Shown: positions 47,451-57,231 of the stretch, piece by piece
How positions within the stretch are numbered: the first letter of the stretch is position 1
Layout of the letters: every line of letters begins with the position of its first letter
Assembly (NCBI RefSeq): GCF_001422405.1
Contig: NZ_LMMV01000012.1
Location: forward strand, 288,830-352,829
Length of the DNA: 64,000 nucleotides
Direction of reading: 5' to 3'
Source: Pseudorhodoferax sp. Leaf267
Lineage (GTDB): Bacteria; Pseudomonadota; Gammaproteobacteria; Burkholderiales; Burkholderiaceae_C
Translations under genes and position numbers: made by a program
The notes under the pieces: model-generated
The model's input: only the letters and a program-made list of their open reading frames with translations
Told to the model about the DNA's origin: nothing
The model's database searches: none

Positions 47451-48388
47451 GGCTTTTCTCCCATCAGCCCGGCGGGCCGCAAGGTCAGGATCAAGAGCAT
47501 CAGCGCGAACGGCAGCGTGGCCGCCAGGCTGGACACCTTGAGCGTGAGCAGGCCGCCCACGCCCTCGGCCCATTCGCGCGCGCCGACCACGTTCGCCAGG
47601 TCCGCCAGCGTGGCGTCGATGCCCACGGCGAACGAGGTGATCACGCCGATCAGCAGCGAGGCCAGCATGGCGCCCTGCAGCGAGCCCAGGCCGCCGACGA
47701 CGACGACCACGAAGATGGTCACGCCCAGCTCCAGCGCCATGTTGGGGTTGGTGGTGTAGAACGCGCCGGCCACCGCACCGGCCAGGCCGGCCAGCCCGGC
47801 GCCGAAGCCGAACACGCCCATGAACACCAGCGGCACGTTGTGCCCCAGGGCCTCGGCCATGCGCGGCCGGTGGATGGCCGAGCGCACGACGATGCCCACG
47901 CGGGTGCGCGTCAGCAGCAGGTGGATGGCGATGAACATGCAGACCGCCAGGCCCCCCATGAACAGCCGGTAGGCCGGGTAGTTCATGGCGCCGAGCGAGA
48001 AGGCCGAGAAGTCCAGGCCCGCCGGCAGCCGGTAGTTCACCGGGTAGTTGCCGAACACCAGCTTCACGAGCTCGGTGATGATGAACGACAGCCCGAAGGT
48101 CAGCAGCAGCTCGTGCGCATGCCCGTGGTGGTGCACGCGGCGCAGCAGGTAGCGCTCGACGATGACGCCCACCGCGGCCACCAGCAGCGGCGAGGCGATC
48201 AATGCCCACCAGAAGCCCAGCGCGGGCTGCAGCGCGAACGCGAAGTACGCGCCCAGCATGTAGAACGAGGCGTGTGCGAAGTTCAGCACGCCCATCATCC
48301 CGAAGATGAGCGTGAGCCCGGCGGACACCATGAACAGCAGCAAGCCGTAGATGACGCCGTTGAGCAGCGAGAAGATGAAGGTGTCCAT
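47447..48388 (-). CDS. livH: Branched-chain amino acid-type ABC permease LivH
   Basis: 313 residues with about eight helices and the LivH signatures FSLLNGVIYGLLLFMVSAGLTLIFGMMGVLNFAHASFYMLG-type N-terminus and RSAIHRPRMAEALGHN coupling loop. A His-rich loop (RRVHHHGHAHE, near 84-94) is normal for several Burkholderiales LivH proteins. Forms the channel with LivM. Confidence 0.92.
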   Translation of the reverse strand: MDTFIFSLLNGVIYGLLLFMVSAGLTLIFGMMGVLNFAHASFYMLGAYFAFALQPALGFWWALIASPLLVAAVGVIVERYLLRRVHHHGHAHELLLTFGLSFIITELVKLVFGNYPVNYRLPAGLDFSAFSLGAMNYPAYRLFMGGLAVCMFIAIHLLLTRTRVGIVVRSAIHRPRMAEALGHNVPLVFMGVFGFGAGLAGLAGAVAGAFYTTNPNMALELGVTIFVVVVVGGLGSLQGAMLASLLIGVITSFAVGIDATLADLANVVGAREWAEGVGGLLTLKVSSLAATLPFALMLLILTLRPAGLMGEKP

Positions 48389-48413
48389 GGCCAGGTCCGA
48401 GGGGCTCAGCCGA

Positions 48414-49658
48414 TCAGGACGGGCGCTGCATCTTGCAGCTGGCCTGCGCCGGGGTGGACGCCTCGGCTGCCGTGAACACGCGCACGGGCTTGAAGCCCAT
48501 GTCGGTCTCGTCCACCTTGTACTTCGCGTCCTTCGTGACGGTGGACACCACCATGGGCAGCTGGGCCTGGTGGTCGGCCGCGCGCATGCTCATCTCGCCC
48601 ACCGGCGTCGTGACCTTGGCGGCCTCCAGCGCCTTGGCGAACGCGTTGACATTGAGCGCGCCTTTCTCAGGCTTGGTCTGCTTCAGCGCCTCGGCCATCA
48701 TCGCCAGGCCGAACACCGTCTGCGGCTCGGTGGCGGCCGGCGCGTGGCCGGTCCTGGCCGTGTAGTCGCGCACGAACTGGTCGCCGGCGGCGGCGCCGGC
48801 CTCGGCGTTGAAGGTGTGGGCGATGTAGTGGCCCAGCGCCAGGTCGCCGGCGTTGGCCAGGTTGCCCGGCTGGTCCAGGTAGATGGTGCCGAAGCGGGCT
48901 TTCAGGCCGGCCGCCTTGGTGGCCTTCATCAGCAGCAGCAGGTCGTTGGACCAGTTGCCCGTCATCACGGTCTCGGCCTTGGCGGCGCCGATCTTGGCCA
49001 CATAGGGCGCGAAGTCCTGGATCTTGTTGACGTCGTGCAGCGTCTTGTCGACCACCTGGTAGCCGCCCGCGCCGGCGTTGTCGACGATGGCCTTCTCCAT
49101 GTCCTGGCCCCAGGAGTAGTTCTGGTTGATCGCGAACACGCGCGTGCCGAGCACGTTGGTCTGCTTCATCGCCTGCACCAGCACCTTGGCGCGCACCTGC
49201 GCGTTGCCGCTGAAGCGGAAGTGGTGGAAGTGGCAGCGCTCGCCGGTCAGCTCCAGCGCCTCGGCGCCCACGTTGATGTAGACCACCTCCTTGCCCGGGT
49301 TGCGCAGGTTGTGCTTGCGCAGGTCTTCCGAGATCTGCCCGCCGACGGCCGACGACGCCCCCTGCACGACGATGTGCACGCCGTCGGCAATCGCCGCCTT
49401 GATCTTGTCGGCCGCGCCGGCCGGGCCGCCCTGGTTGTCGTATTCCAGCAGCTGCACCGGCTCGCCGTTCCAGCCGCCTTCGGCGTTCATGCGGTCGACC
49501 ACGTAGCGCACGGCGGCGCGGTAGGTCTGGCCGGAGGCGGCCTGCGCGCCCGAGAGGGTCTCGACGACGGCGATCTTCACGGGGTCGGCGAGTGCGGCGC
49601 CACAGGACAGGGCGGCGGCGAGGGCGAGGGCAGTGGCGCGGGGAAAGTGGGTTTGCAT
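48414..49658 (-). CDS. ABC transporter substrate-binding protein, LivK/Type I periplasmic fold
   Basis: 414 residues. Signal peptide MQTHFPRATALALAAALSCG ending ALA-D, then a type I periplasmic-binding fold (VKIAVVETLSGAQAASGQTYRAAVRYVVDRMNAEGG). A GGAGA ribosome site supports the start. Sequence style matches receptors for aromatic or other carboxylates in betaproteobacteria rather than true leucine binders. It ends in a Cys-containing tail. The ligand is probably the compound degraded by the BKACE/SDR pair. Confidence 0.92.
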   Translation of the reverse strand: MQTHFPRATALALAAALSCGAALADPVKIAVVETLSGAQAASGQTYRAAVRYVVDRMNAEGGWNGEPVQLLEYDNQGGPAGAADKIKAAIADGVHIVVQGASSAVGGQISEDLRKHNLRNPGKEVVYINVGAEALELTGERCHFHHFRFSGNAQVRAKVLVQAMKQTNVLGTRVFAINQNYSWGQDMEKAIVDNAGAGGYQVVDKTLHDVNKIQDFAPYVAKIGAAKAETVMTGNWSNDLLLLMKATKAAGLKARFGTIYLDQPGNLANAGDLALGHYIAHTFNAEAGAAAGDQFVRDYTARTGHAPAATEPQTVFGLAMMAEALKQTKPEKGALNVNAFAKALEAAKVTTPVGEMSMRAADHQAQLPMVVSTVTKDAKYKVDETDMGFKPVRVFTAAEASTPAQASCKMQRPS

Positions 49659-49702
49659 GGTGTCTCCGTGGGGTGTGTTGAACAGGGAAAGGGCGGGATG
49701 CA

Positions 49703-50494
49703 TCACAGGTATTCGAGGTTGCCGTCCACGCTGATGGCCTGGCCGCTCAGGTTGCGGGCGCCGGGCGCGCACAGGAACAGCGCTAGCGCGGCCACGTCGT
49801 CGACCTCGACCATGCGGCGCATCGAGCTCTGGCGCAGGTAGCTGTCGCGGGTCGCCTCGACGCTTTGGCCCAGGGACGCTGCGCGTGCGGCGATCACGCC
49901 GTCCATGCGCTCGCCCGCGACCGGGCCGGGCAGGATGGCGTTGACGCGCACGCCGGCCGGGCCGAGTTCGATGGCCAGCGACTTCATGAGGCCCACGATG
50001 GCCCACTTGCTGGCCGCGTACGGCGTGCGCAGCGGGTAGCCCAGCCGGCCGGCGACGGACGACATGGCGATCACGCAGGGGCTGGACCGGGACTGCCTGA
50101 GCAGCGGCACGGCGTGGCGCGCGAACAGGAACTGGCTGTTCAGGTTCACGGCCACGGTGCGTTCCCACTGGGCCGGCTCCAGGCTTTCGATGGGGCCGGT
50201 GGGGCCGGAGATGCCCGCGTTGTTGACCAGCACGTCCAGCCCGCCCAGCGTGCCGCGCACGTCGTCGAAGACCAGGGCCACGTCGCGCTCGACGCTGGCA
50301 TCGGCCGTGCTGGTGGTGATGCCCTGCTGCCGGGTGGCCAGCCGGTCGAGCGCGGCCGGATCGATGTCGCACACATGCACGTGCGCGCCGGCCGTGGCGA
50401 AGGCGCGGGCGATGCCGGCGCCGATGCCGCTGGCGCCGGCGGTGACCAGCACCTTGAGGCCCCGCGGGGGGATGAGCGCGTCCAGAATCGTCAT
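49703..50494 (-). CDS. SDR-family oxidoreductase in the BKACE-Liv cluster
   Basis: 263 residues. Rossmann motif TAGASGIGAGIARAFATAGA, NNAG, Ser in MSSVAGRLGYPLR, active Tyr/Lys YAASKWAIVG, and a C-terminus GQAISVDGNLEYL typical of classical SDRs. It would interconvert a hydroxy and a keto group with NAD(P). Being first in the minus-strand run, it likely makes the beta-keto acid used by BKACE (inference). Divergent from the regulator across 239 bp. Confidence 0.9.
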   Translation of the reverse strand: MTILDALIPPRGLKVLVTAGASGIGAGIARAFATAGAHVHVCDIDPAALDRLATRQQGITTSTADASVERDVALVFDDVRGTLGGLDVLVNNAGISGPTGPIESLEPAQWERTVAVNLNSQFLFARHAVPLLRQSRSSPCVIAMSSVAGRLGYPLRTPYAASKWAIVGLMKSLAIELGPAGVRVNAILPGPVAGERMDGVIAARAASLGQSVEATRDSYLRQSSMRRMVEVDDVAALALFLCAPGARNLSGQAISVDGNLEYL

Positions 50495-50600
50495 GAAGAA
50501 ACCTCGTGTGTCGTGGGGGGGTGCCCGTCGCGGGCCGGTCTCGCCGGCCGCCTCGCGCTGGGCAGGACGCCACTGTCCCAGAGGGGTTGGTCGCGATCTA

Positions 50601-50615
50601 TGTGCGCGCCGCACA
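50601..50615. promoter_or_regulatory. Inverted repeat TGTGC-N5-GCACA in the SDR/regulator gap
   Basis: A 5-bp perfect inverted repeat with 5-nt spacer lies 107 nt upstream of the SDR and 119 nt upstream of the regulator. A candidate operator only. Confidence 0.3.
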
Positions 50616-50667
50616 CCGGCAAGCGCTTTCCTGTGTGATGAGCGAACGCCGGGAAAACCCTGGGGTG

Positions 50668-50683
50668 GCGGCCTGCAGGCCGC
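50668..50683. promoter_or_regulatory. Perfect 16-bp palindrome in the SDR/regulator gap
   Basis: GCGGCCTGCAGGCCGC is fully self-complementary and sits about 50 nt ahead of the regulator start. Its position fits autoregulation by the divergent PucR-type protein. The high GC background makes short palindromes more frequent, so support is modest. Confidence 0.35.
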
Positions 50684-50733
50684 GCGGCGCTCTGTTAGCC
50701 TCGCCCGCTTTGGCTGGCCAGGAGGATCTGCAG

Positions 50734-52728
50734 ATGGAGACCGCGCCGGACACCGGACAGGCACAGGGCAATGTCGGCGAGCTGATCGCGCTGCTGCACC
50801 AGGACGCGGCGGCCGAAGACTTCGCAGCCGAGCTGGCGCGCATCGAGCGCCTGCCGTCCAGCACGCACAAAACCGCCATGGTCGAGCGCACGCGCATGGC
50901 GATGGCGGTGCGCAACCGGCTCGATTCTCTGCAGCAGCGCGAGCGCGGCATGCTGGCGGTGGTCGAGTCGGCGCGCGACCTGTCCGGCCGGCTCGACCTG
51001 CACGAGCTGCTGCAGGCCATCGTGTCGCGCGCGCGCCGGCTGCTGGGTTCGCACGTGGCCTGGCTGTCGGCCTATGACGCCGCGCTGGACGCCTTCCACG
51101 TGCGCGCCGCAGACGGTGCGCTGCTGCCGAACACGGGCGAGATGGTGGCTGCGCGCGAGCACGGCATCGTGAGCATGGTCGTGGCCACGCGGCTGCCCTT
51201 CACCACGCCGGACTACCTGCACGATGCGCGCTTCGCGCATGACGCCAAGCTGGACGCCACGTTCCAGGCCGAGGGCATCGCGGCGGTGGTCGGCGTGCCG
51301 CTGCTGTGGGGCGACGAGGTGATCGGCCTGCTGTTCGTGGCCGACCGCTACCAGCGCACCTACACCGCGCTGAGCATCTCCATCCTGTCCACGCTGGCCA
51401 CGCATGCCGCCGTGGCCATGAAGAACGCCATGGCCTTCGAGCAGGCCCAGGCGGCCGTGCGCAATGCCGAGCGTGCCCGCGCCGAGCTGGAGCTGCACGT
51501 GCGCCAGGTGCAGGCCGCGGCCGAGGCGCACGAACGGCTGACCACGCTGCTGGCGCGCGGTGCCACGCTGGCCGAGCTGGCACAGGCAGCGGCCGAGCTC
51601 ATGCAGGGCGACCTGCTGGTGCTGGACGAGGCCGGGCAGCCGATTGCGCGCGGCACGGCGGCCGGCCGTGCGGCGGCCGAGGGCGATGCCTACGCGCCGC
51701 ACGGGCCGCGCAGCCTGGCGTTGGGCGAGGCCCTGGGCCGCAGCCGGCAGACCGGCCGCTCGGTCATCGCCTACGAGGCCGGCGGTTTGGCCTGCCGGCT
51801 CAATGCCGTCATCGGCGGCAGCGCGGTGCTGGGGGCGGTGCTGCTGTACCGCAGCGAGCCGCTGGACGAGATGTCGGTGCGCACCTTCGAGCGCAGCACC
51901 GGCATCGTCGGCATCGTGCTGCTGTCGCACGAGCGCATGGAGGCGGCCAGGAGCCACGACCTGTCGGAGCTGCTGCGGGCCCTGGTCTCGCCGCGGCAGA
52001 TGGACCTGGCACTGCTCAGCGAACGCGCGGCGCGCTTCGGCCTGGACCTGGCCCGGCCCACCTCACTGGTGCTGCTGGCCCTGGCGCCGCACGAGGCGGG
52101 CTACATCGTTCGGCGGCTGCGTGCCGGCAACCTGTTGCCCGACGCGGTGTTCGACGAGAACGAGGGCGTGGTCTCGCTGCTGTGCGCAACCACGCGGCTG
52201 GACGAGGCGCGCCGCGTGCTCGTGGAGCTGGCCCGGGCTGGCGCGGGCACGGCGTTCTGCGGCGTCGCCTCGCGGCCCATCGCGTCGCCTGCCGGGCTGC
52301 CGGCGCTGCACGCCGCACTGCGGCGCGCACTGCCCGTGCTGCAGCGCATCGGCGTGCAGGGCCAGGTGCTGGCGCAAAACGAGCTGGCGCTGTATTCCGC
52401 GCTGTTCGAAACGCACGACCAGGCCAGCCTGGGCGCCTTCCTCGACGCCACCATCGGCACCCTGCTGGCGCACGACCGGCGCCGCGGCACCGACCTGGCC
52501 GGCACGTTGCTGTGCTACTTCGACCACAACCAGAACGCCACCCTGGTGGCCCAGCGGCTGGGCATCCATGTCAACACGGTGCGCCAGCGCCTGGCCAGCA
52601 TCGAGGAGCTGGTGGGCCATTGGGGCAGTGCCACGCGCGCGCTGGAGCTGCACATCGCGCTGCGGCTGTGGCATTTGCGCGATGCGCCCCGCGGCGACGG
52701 CGCGGCAGCAGCGGCCGCAACGGGGTGA
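50734..52728 (+). CDS. GAF-domain transcriptional regulator with PucR/CdaR-type HTH
   Basis: 664 residues. An N-terminal helical part (1-85), a GAF domain (about 88-235, LLGSHVAWLSAYDAALDAFHVRAADG, VVGVPLLWGDEVIGLLFVADRY), a coiled coil, a second sensory part, and a C-terminal PucR-type HTH (near 590-640, TLLCYFDHNQNATLVAQRLGIHVNTVRQRL). Such regulators control catabolic genes in response to a small ligand. It is divergent from the SDR-livKHMGF-BKACE genes, whose likely controller it is. The start is the ATG after a near-perfect AGGAGGA site; a longer in-frame start exists upstream but has no ribosome site. Confidence 0.9.
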   Translation: METAPDTGQAQGNVGELIALLHQDAAAEDFAAELARIERLPSSTHKTAMVERTRMAMAVRNRLDSLQQRERGMLAVVESARDLSGRLDLHELLQAIVSRARRLLGSHVAWLSAYDAALDAFHVRAADGALLPNTGEMVAAREHGIVSMVVATRLPFTTPDYLHDARFAHDAKLDATFQAEGIAAVVGVPLLWGDEVIGLLFVADRYQRTYTALSISILSTLATHAAVAMKNAMAFEQAQAAVRNAERARAELELHVRQVQAAAEAHERLTTLLARGATLAELAQAAAELMQGDLLVLDEAGQPIARGTAAGRAAAEGDAYAPHGPRSLALGEALGRSRQTGRSVIAYEAGGLACRLNAVIGGSAVLGAVLLYRSEPLDEMSVRTFERSTGIVGIVLLSHERMEAARSHDLSELLRALVSPRQMDLALLSERAARFGLDLARPTSLVLLALAPHEAGYIVRRLRAGNLLPDAVFDENEGVVSLLCATTRLDEARRVLVELARAGAGTAFCGVASRPIASPAGLPALHAALRRALPVLQRIGVQGQVLAQNELALYSALFETHDQASLGAFLDATIGTLLAHDRRRGTDLAGTLLCYFDHNQNATLVAQRLGIHVNTVRQRLASIEELVGHWGSATRALELHIALRLWHLRDAPRGDGAAAAAATG

Positions 52729-52754
52729 GGCGGGCCGGCGGGCGCGCCCGTCGG

Positions 52755-54092
52755 CTAGTGCTGCACCACCGCGTTCTCCAGTTGCGCGACCGCCTGCCGT
52801 ACGGCGCCCAGGCGCGCGTCCTGCGCGCGCGATGCCTGCACGATGCCGTCCATGATGGCGCTGGCGCGCTGGGCGGCCTCGCGCATCTGCTTCATCATGC
52901 GGCGCGAATCCTCCACGCGCGCCGAGCCCGTGCGTACGCTCTCCACCGAGGAGCCGATCACGGTCTTGATCTCCCTGGCGGCTTGCGCGCTGCGCTGGGC
53001 CAGGTTGCGCACCTCGCCGGCCACGACCGCGAAGCCACGCCCGTGCTCGCCCGCGCGCGCGGCTTCGACGGCGGCGTTCAAGGCCAGCAGGTTGGTCTGG
53101 AACGCGATGCCGTCGATCAGGCCCACCATTTCGGCGATGCTTCTGGAGTCCTTGGTGATGAGCGCCATGGCGTCCACTGCGCTTGCGATGGCGGTGTCGC
53201 CCGCCTGCGCCACCGTGCTCACCTCGCGCGTCTGCGCCTGGGCCTCGTGCGCCTGCACGGCGCTGGTGCGCACCAGCTGCTGCAGCTGCTCGAAGGCGGC
53301 TTGCACGAGCTGGGTGGCCTCGAAGCGGGCCGTCACGTCCGAGGCGTACTTCACCACCTTGAAGGGCTGGCCCGCCTGGTTGAGCACCGGGCTGTAGTTG
53401 GCCTCGATCCACACCTCGTTGCCGCGCCGGCCGATGCGCCGGAACATGCCGCGGTGGTGCTGCCCGCTGGCCAGGTGCTCCCAGAACGCCGCGTACTCCA
53501 CCGACTGGCGTTCCGCGGGCGTGACGAACATGCGGTGGTGCTGGCCGACCAGCTCGCGCTCGGATGCATAGCCCATCGTGTCCAGGAAGTTGCGGTTGCA
53601 GCGCAGGATGTGCCCGTCCAGCGAGAACTCGATGACGGCCTGCGCCCGGCCCACGGCGGCCAGCTGGCTGTTGGCCTCGGCGTCGCGCAGCACCTCGGCC
53701 GAGATGTCCATCGCGTACTTCACAACGCGCACCACGCGCCCGGCGCGGTCCAGCACGGGGCTGTAGTTGGCCTGCAGCCAGACCTCGCGGCCCTGGCCGG
53801 TCAGGCGCTTGCAGCGGCCGATGAAGGCCTCGCCGCGCTGCAGCCGCGCCCAGAACGCCTGGTACTCGGCCTCGTCGTTGTCCCGCGGGTCCACAAACAT
53901 GCGGTGGTGCTGCCCACGCACCTCGTCCAGCCGGTAGCCCATGAGCTCCAGGAAATGCGGGTTCGCCGCCAGGATCCGGCCCTGCGCATCGAACTCGATG
54001 ACGGCCTGATTGCTGTAGAGCGCCTGCAACTGGCGTTGTGTGCGGGCGGAGCACAGGCCGATCGAAGCCAGGAGAGCGCGAACCATGTGCAT
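52755..54092 (-). CDS. Soluble methyl-accepting chemotaxis protein with two PAS domains (BdlA-like)
   Basis: 445 residues. Two tandem PAS domains (about 22-135 and 145-255), each with the MGY...GQHHRMF.. motif and NYSPVL(D/N)..G..VVKYA stretch that is shared between them. A short signalling domain follows (about 260-445) with the MCP hairpin [42 protein letters not shown]. There is no membrane helix or periplasmic part, the same plan as Pseudomonas BdlA, which governs biofilm dispersal, so this may sense redox or energy state. Several His residues in PAS could bind heme or metal. Alternative start ATG at 54086. Confidence 0.9.
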   Translation of the reverse strand: MHMVRALLASIGLCSARTQRQLQALYSNQAVIEFDAQGRILAANPHFLELMGYRLDEVRGQHHRMFVDPRDNDEAEYQAFWARLQRGEAFIGRCKRLTGQGREVWLQANYSPVLDRAGRVVRVVKYAMDISAEVLRDAEANSQLAAVGRAQAVIEFSLDGHILRCNRNFLDTMGYASERELVGQHHRMFVTPAERQSVEYAAFWEHLASGQHHRGMFRRIGRRGNEVWIEANYSPVLNQAGQPFKVVKYASDVTARFEATQLVQAAFEQLQQLVRTSAVQAHEAQAQTREVSTVAQAGDTAIASAVDAMALITKDSRSIAEMVGLIDGIAFQTNLLALNAAVEAARAGEHGRGFAVVAGEVRNLAQRSAQAAREIKTVIGSSVESVRTGSARVEDSRRMMKQMREAAQRASAIMDGIVQASRAQDARLGAVRQAVAQLENAVVQH

Positions 54093-54510
54093 GGGAAAGA
54101 TCCGGGAGGGTGAACAGGCGCCAATTGTTTGTTACTTGTTGCAATAGCTAGCGGAACTAGTGCGCAAACCGAGCAAGTAAAGACATCGCCCACGCGTGCG
54201 GTGGCGGCTGAACGCCCTTGCGCAGATGGGCTGCGCCAGTGGCCGGTGGAGCCCGCGCCGCTCAGTGGGCCTGGAACGCGAACAGGTATTCGTCGCTCCG
54301 CTGCGTGTCTTCGGGTCGCCGGTGACCGTGATGCGGATGATCGCCAGCAGCTGGGTGCCGACGATCTCGGAGCTTGTGGCCCTGCCGCACAGGCAGGTGA
54401 CGGAAGAGGCGAGGTGGCGGCACGGCGTGGGCTGCGGCACCAAGGCGCGCCGGGCAACCCATGGGGCGCCGCCGCGTGTGCCAGGCCGATGACGTCGGCC
54501 TGGCCGGGGC
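54093..54510. other. Intergenic region with a gene remnant
   Basis: A 418-bp stretch between the chemoreceptor and glnS. Apart from the frameshifted coding remnant at 54262-54443 I see no intact gene. The 54093-54180 part is A/T-richer than its surroundings and likely holds the chemoreceptor promoter. Confidence 0.5.
54262..54443 (-). pseudogene. Frameshifted remnant of an unrecognised small gene
   Basis: Two minus-strand frames each show strong coding-type third-base G/C bias and join naturally: the first reads through SSEIVGTQLLAIIRITVTGDP, and a single-base deletion near 54310-54320 would connect it to EDTQRSDEYLFAFQAH followed by TGA. Neither frame alone looks like a full protein. The 5' boundary (a TTG at 54443) is uncertain. 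I do not recognise the family. A sequencing error is an alternative explanation. Confidence 0.4.
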
Positions 54511-56343
<1,833 letters not shown>

Positions 56344-56472
56344 GCTGCGATTTTAGGAGGGCATGGACAACCGTTACGTCTGGTCATGTCTTTAACCTGC
56401 CGTGCGCTATTGCAGATACGCAACCGAACTTCAATGGCGCCATGGGGTCAGATGGCCCGAAGGAGCAATTCG

Positions 56473-56847
56473 ATGGCAATGACGACGATGAACAGGTGGC
56501 TGGCAGCCGGCGCGGCAGTGGCGGCGCTGGCCATGGCCGGTGCGGCCCAGGCGCGGGACGTGGTGTGGTCGGTGGGTGTCGGGGCGCCCGGTGCCCAGGT
56601 CATCGTGGGCAATGCCCCGGTCTACGTGGCGCCGCCGGTCATCTACCACGCGCCGCCGCCGCGCTACTACCAGCCGCCGCCGCGCGTGGTCTACGGGCCA
56701 CCGGTCTATTACGCGCCGCCTCCGGTGTACTACCAGCCGCGCACGGTCTACTACGGGCCGCCTGGGCATTTCCACGGGCATCGGCATGGCCGGGGGCACG
56801 ACCGCCACGACCATGGGCGCCGGGGTGACCGCGACTGGCGGCGCTGA
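56473..56847 (+). CDS. Exported Pro/Tyr-rich protein with His-rich tail
   Basis: 124 residues. A signal peptide (NRWLAAGAAVAALAMAGAAQ, cleavage after AQA) precedes a low-complexity region of Pro-Pro/Tyr repeats (APPPRYYQPPPRVVYGPPVYY and similar) and a terminal stretch rich in His, Arg, Asp and Gly (HFHGHRHGRGHDRHDHGRR). Small proteins of this type are common in Burkholderiales, lack a defined function and may bind metals or the envelope. An AGGAGC ribosome site supports the ATG; a further ATG six codons downstream is possible. Confidence 0.8.
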   Translation: MAMTTMNRWLAAGAAVAALAMAGAAQARDVVWSVGVGAPGAQVIVGNAPVYVAPPVIYHAPPPRYYQPPPRVVYGPPVYYAPPPVYYQPRTVYYGPPGHFHGHRHGRGHDRHDHGRRGDRDWRR

Positions 56848-56850
56848 GGC

Positions 56851-57231
56851 TCAGCGCGCCAGCAGCAGCGCCACGGTTTTCATGCCCAGCGCCGTGAGCG
56901 CGAGCGAACCCAGAAGGTGCACGGCCGCCGTGCCCAGCGCCAGGCCGTGGCGCTGGTCCTGCAGCATGAGCACGACCTCGGCCGAGAAGCTGGAGAAGGT
57001 GGTCAGCCCGCCGAGCAGCCCGGTCACCAGGGCCAGCCGCCACAGCGGGTCGATCTGCGGCAGCGCCTGGAACACTGCGACGCACACCCCCACGCAGTAG
57101 CCGCCGATCAGGTTGGCGGCCAGCGTGCCAAAGGGCAGCGGCGCGCCGCTGGTGTTGAGCCAGATCGAGAGCCGCCAGCGCAGCAGCGCGCCGATGGCAG
57201 CGCCCACGCTGACCGCGAGCGCCGCCAGCAT
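56851..57231 (-). CDS. crcB: Fluoride ion channel
   Basis: 126 residues with four helices and the CrcB/Fluc signatures GTLAANLIGGYCVG (conserved Asn) and GLLGGLTTFSSFSAE. It forms dual-topology dimers that export fluoride. Its ATG overlaps the dctM stop (TGATG), tying it to the TRAP operon; no fluoride riboswitch is visible in front of the gene, which is unusual for crcB under its own control. Confidence 0.93.
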   Translation of the reverse strand: MLAALAVSVGAAIGALLRWRLSIWLNTSGAPLPFGTLAANLIGGYCVGVCVAVFQALPQIDPLWRLALVTGLLGGLTTFSSFSAEVVLMLQDQRHGLALGTAAVHLLGSLALTALGMKTVALLLAR

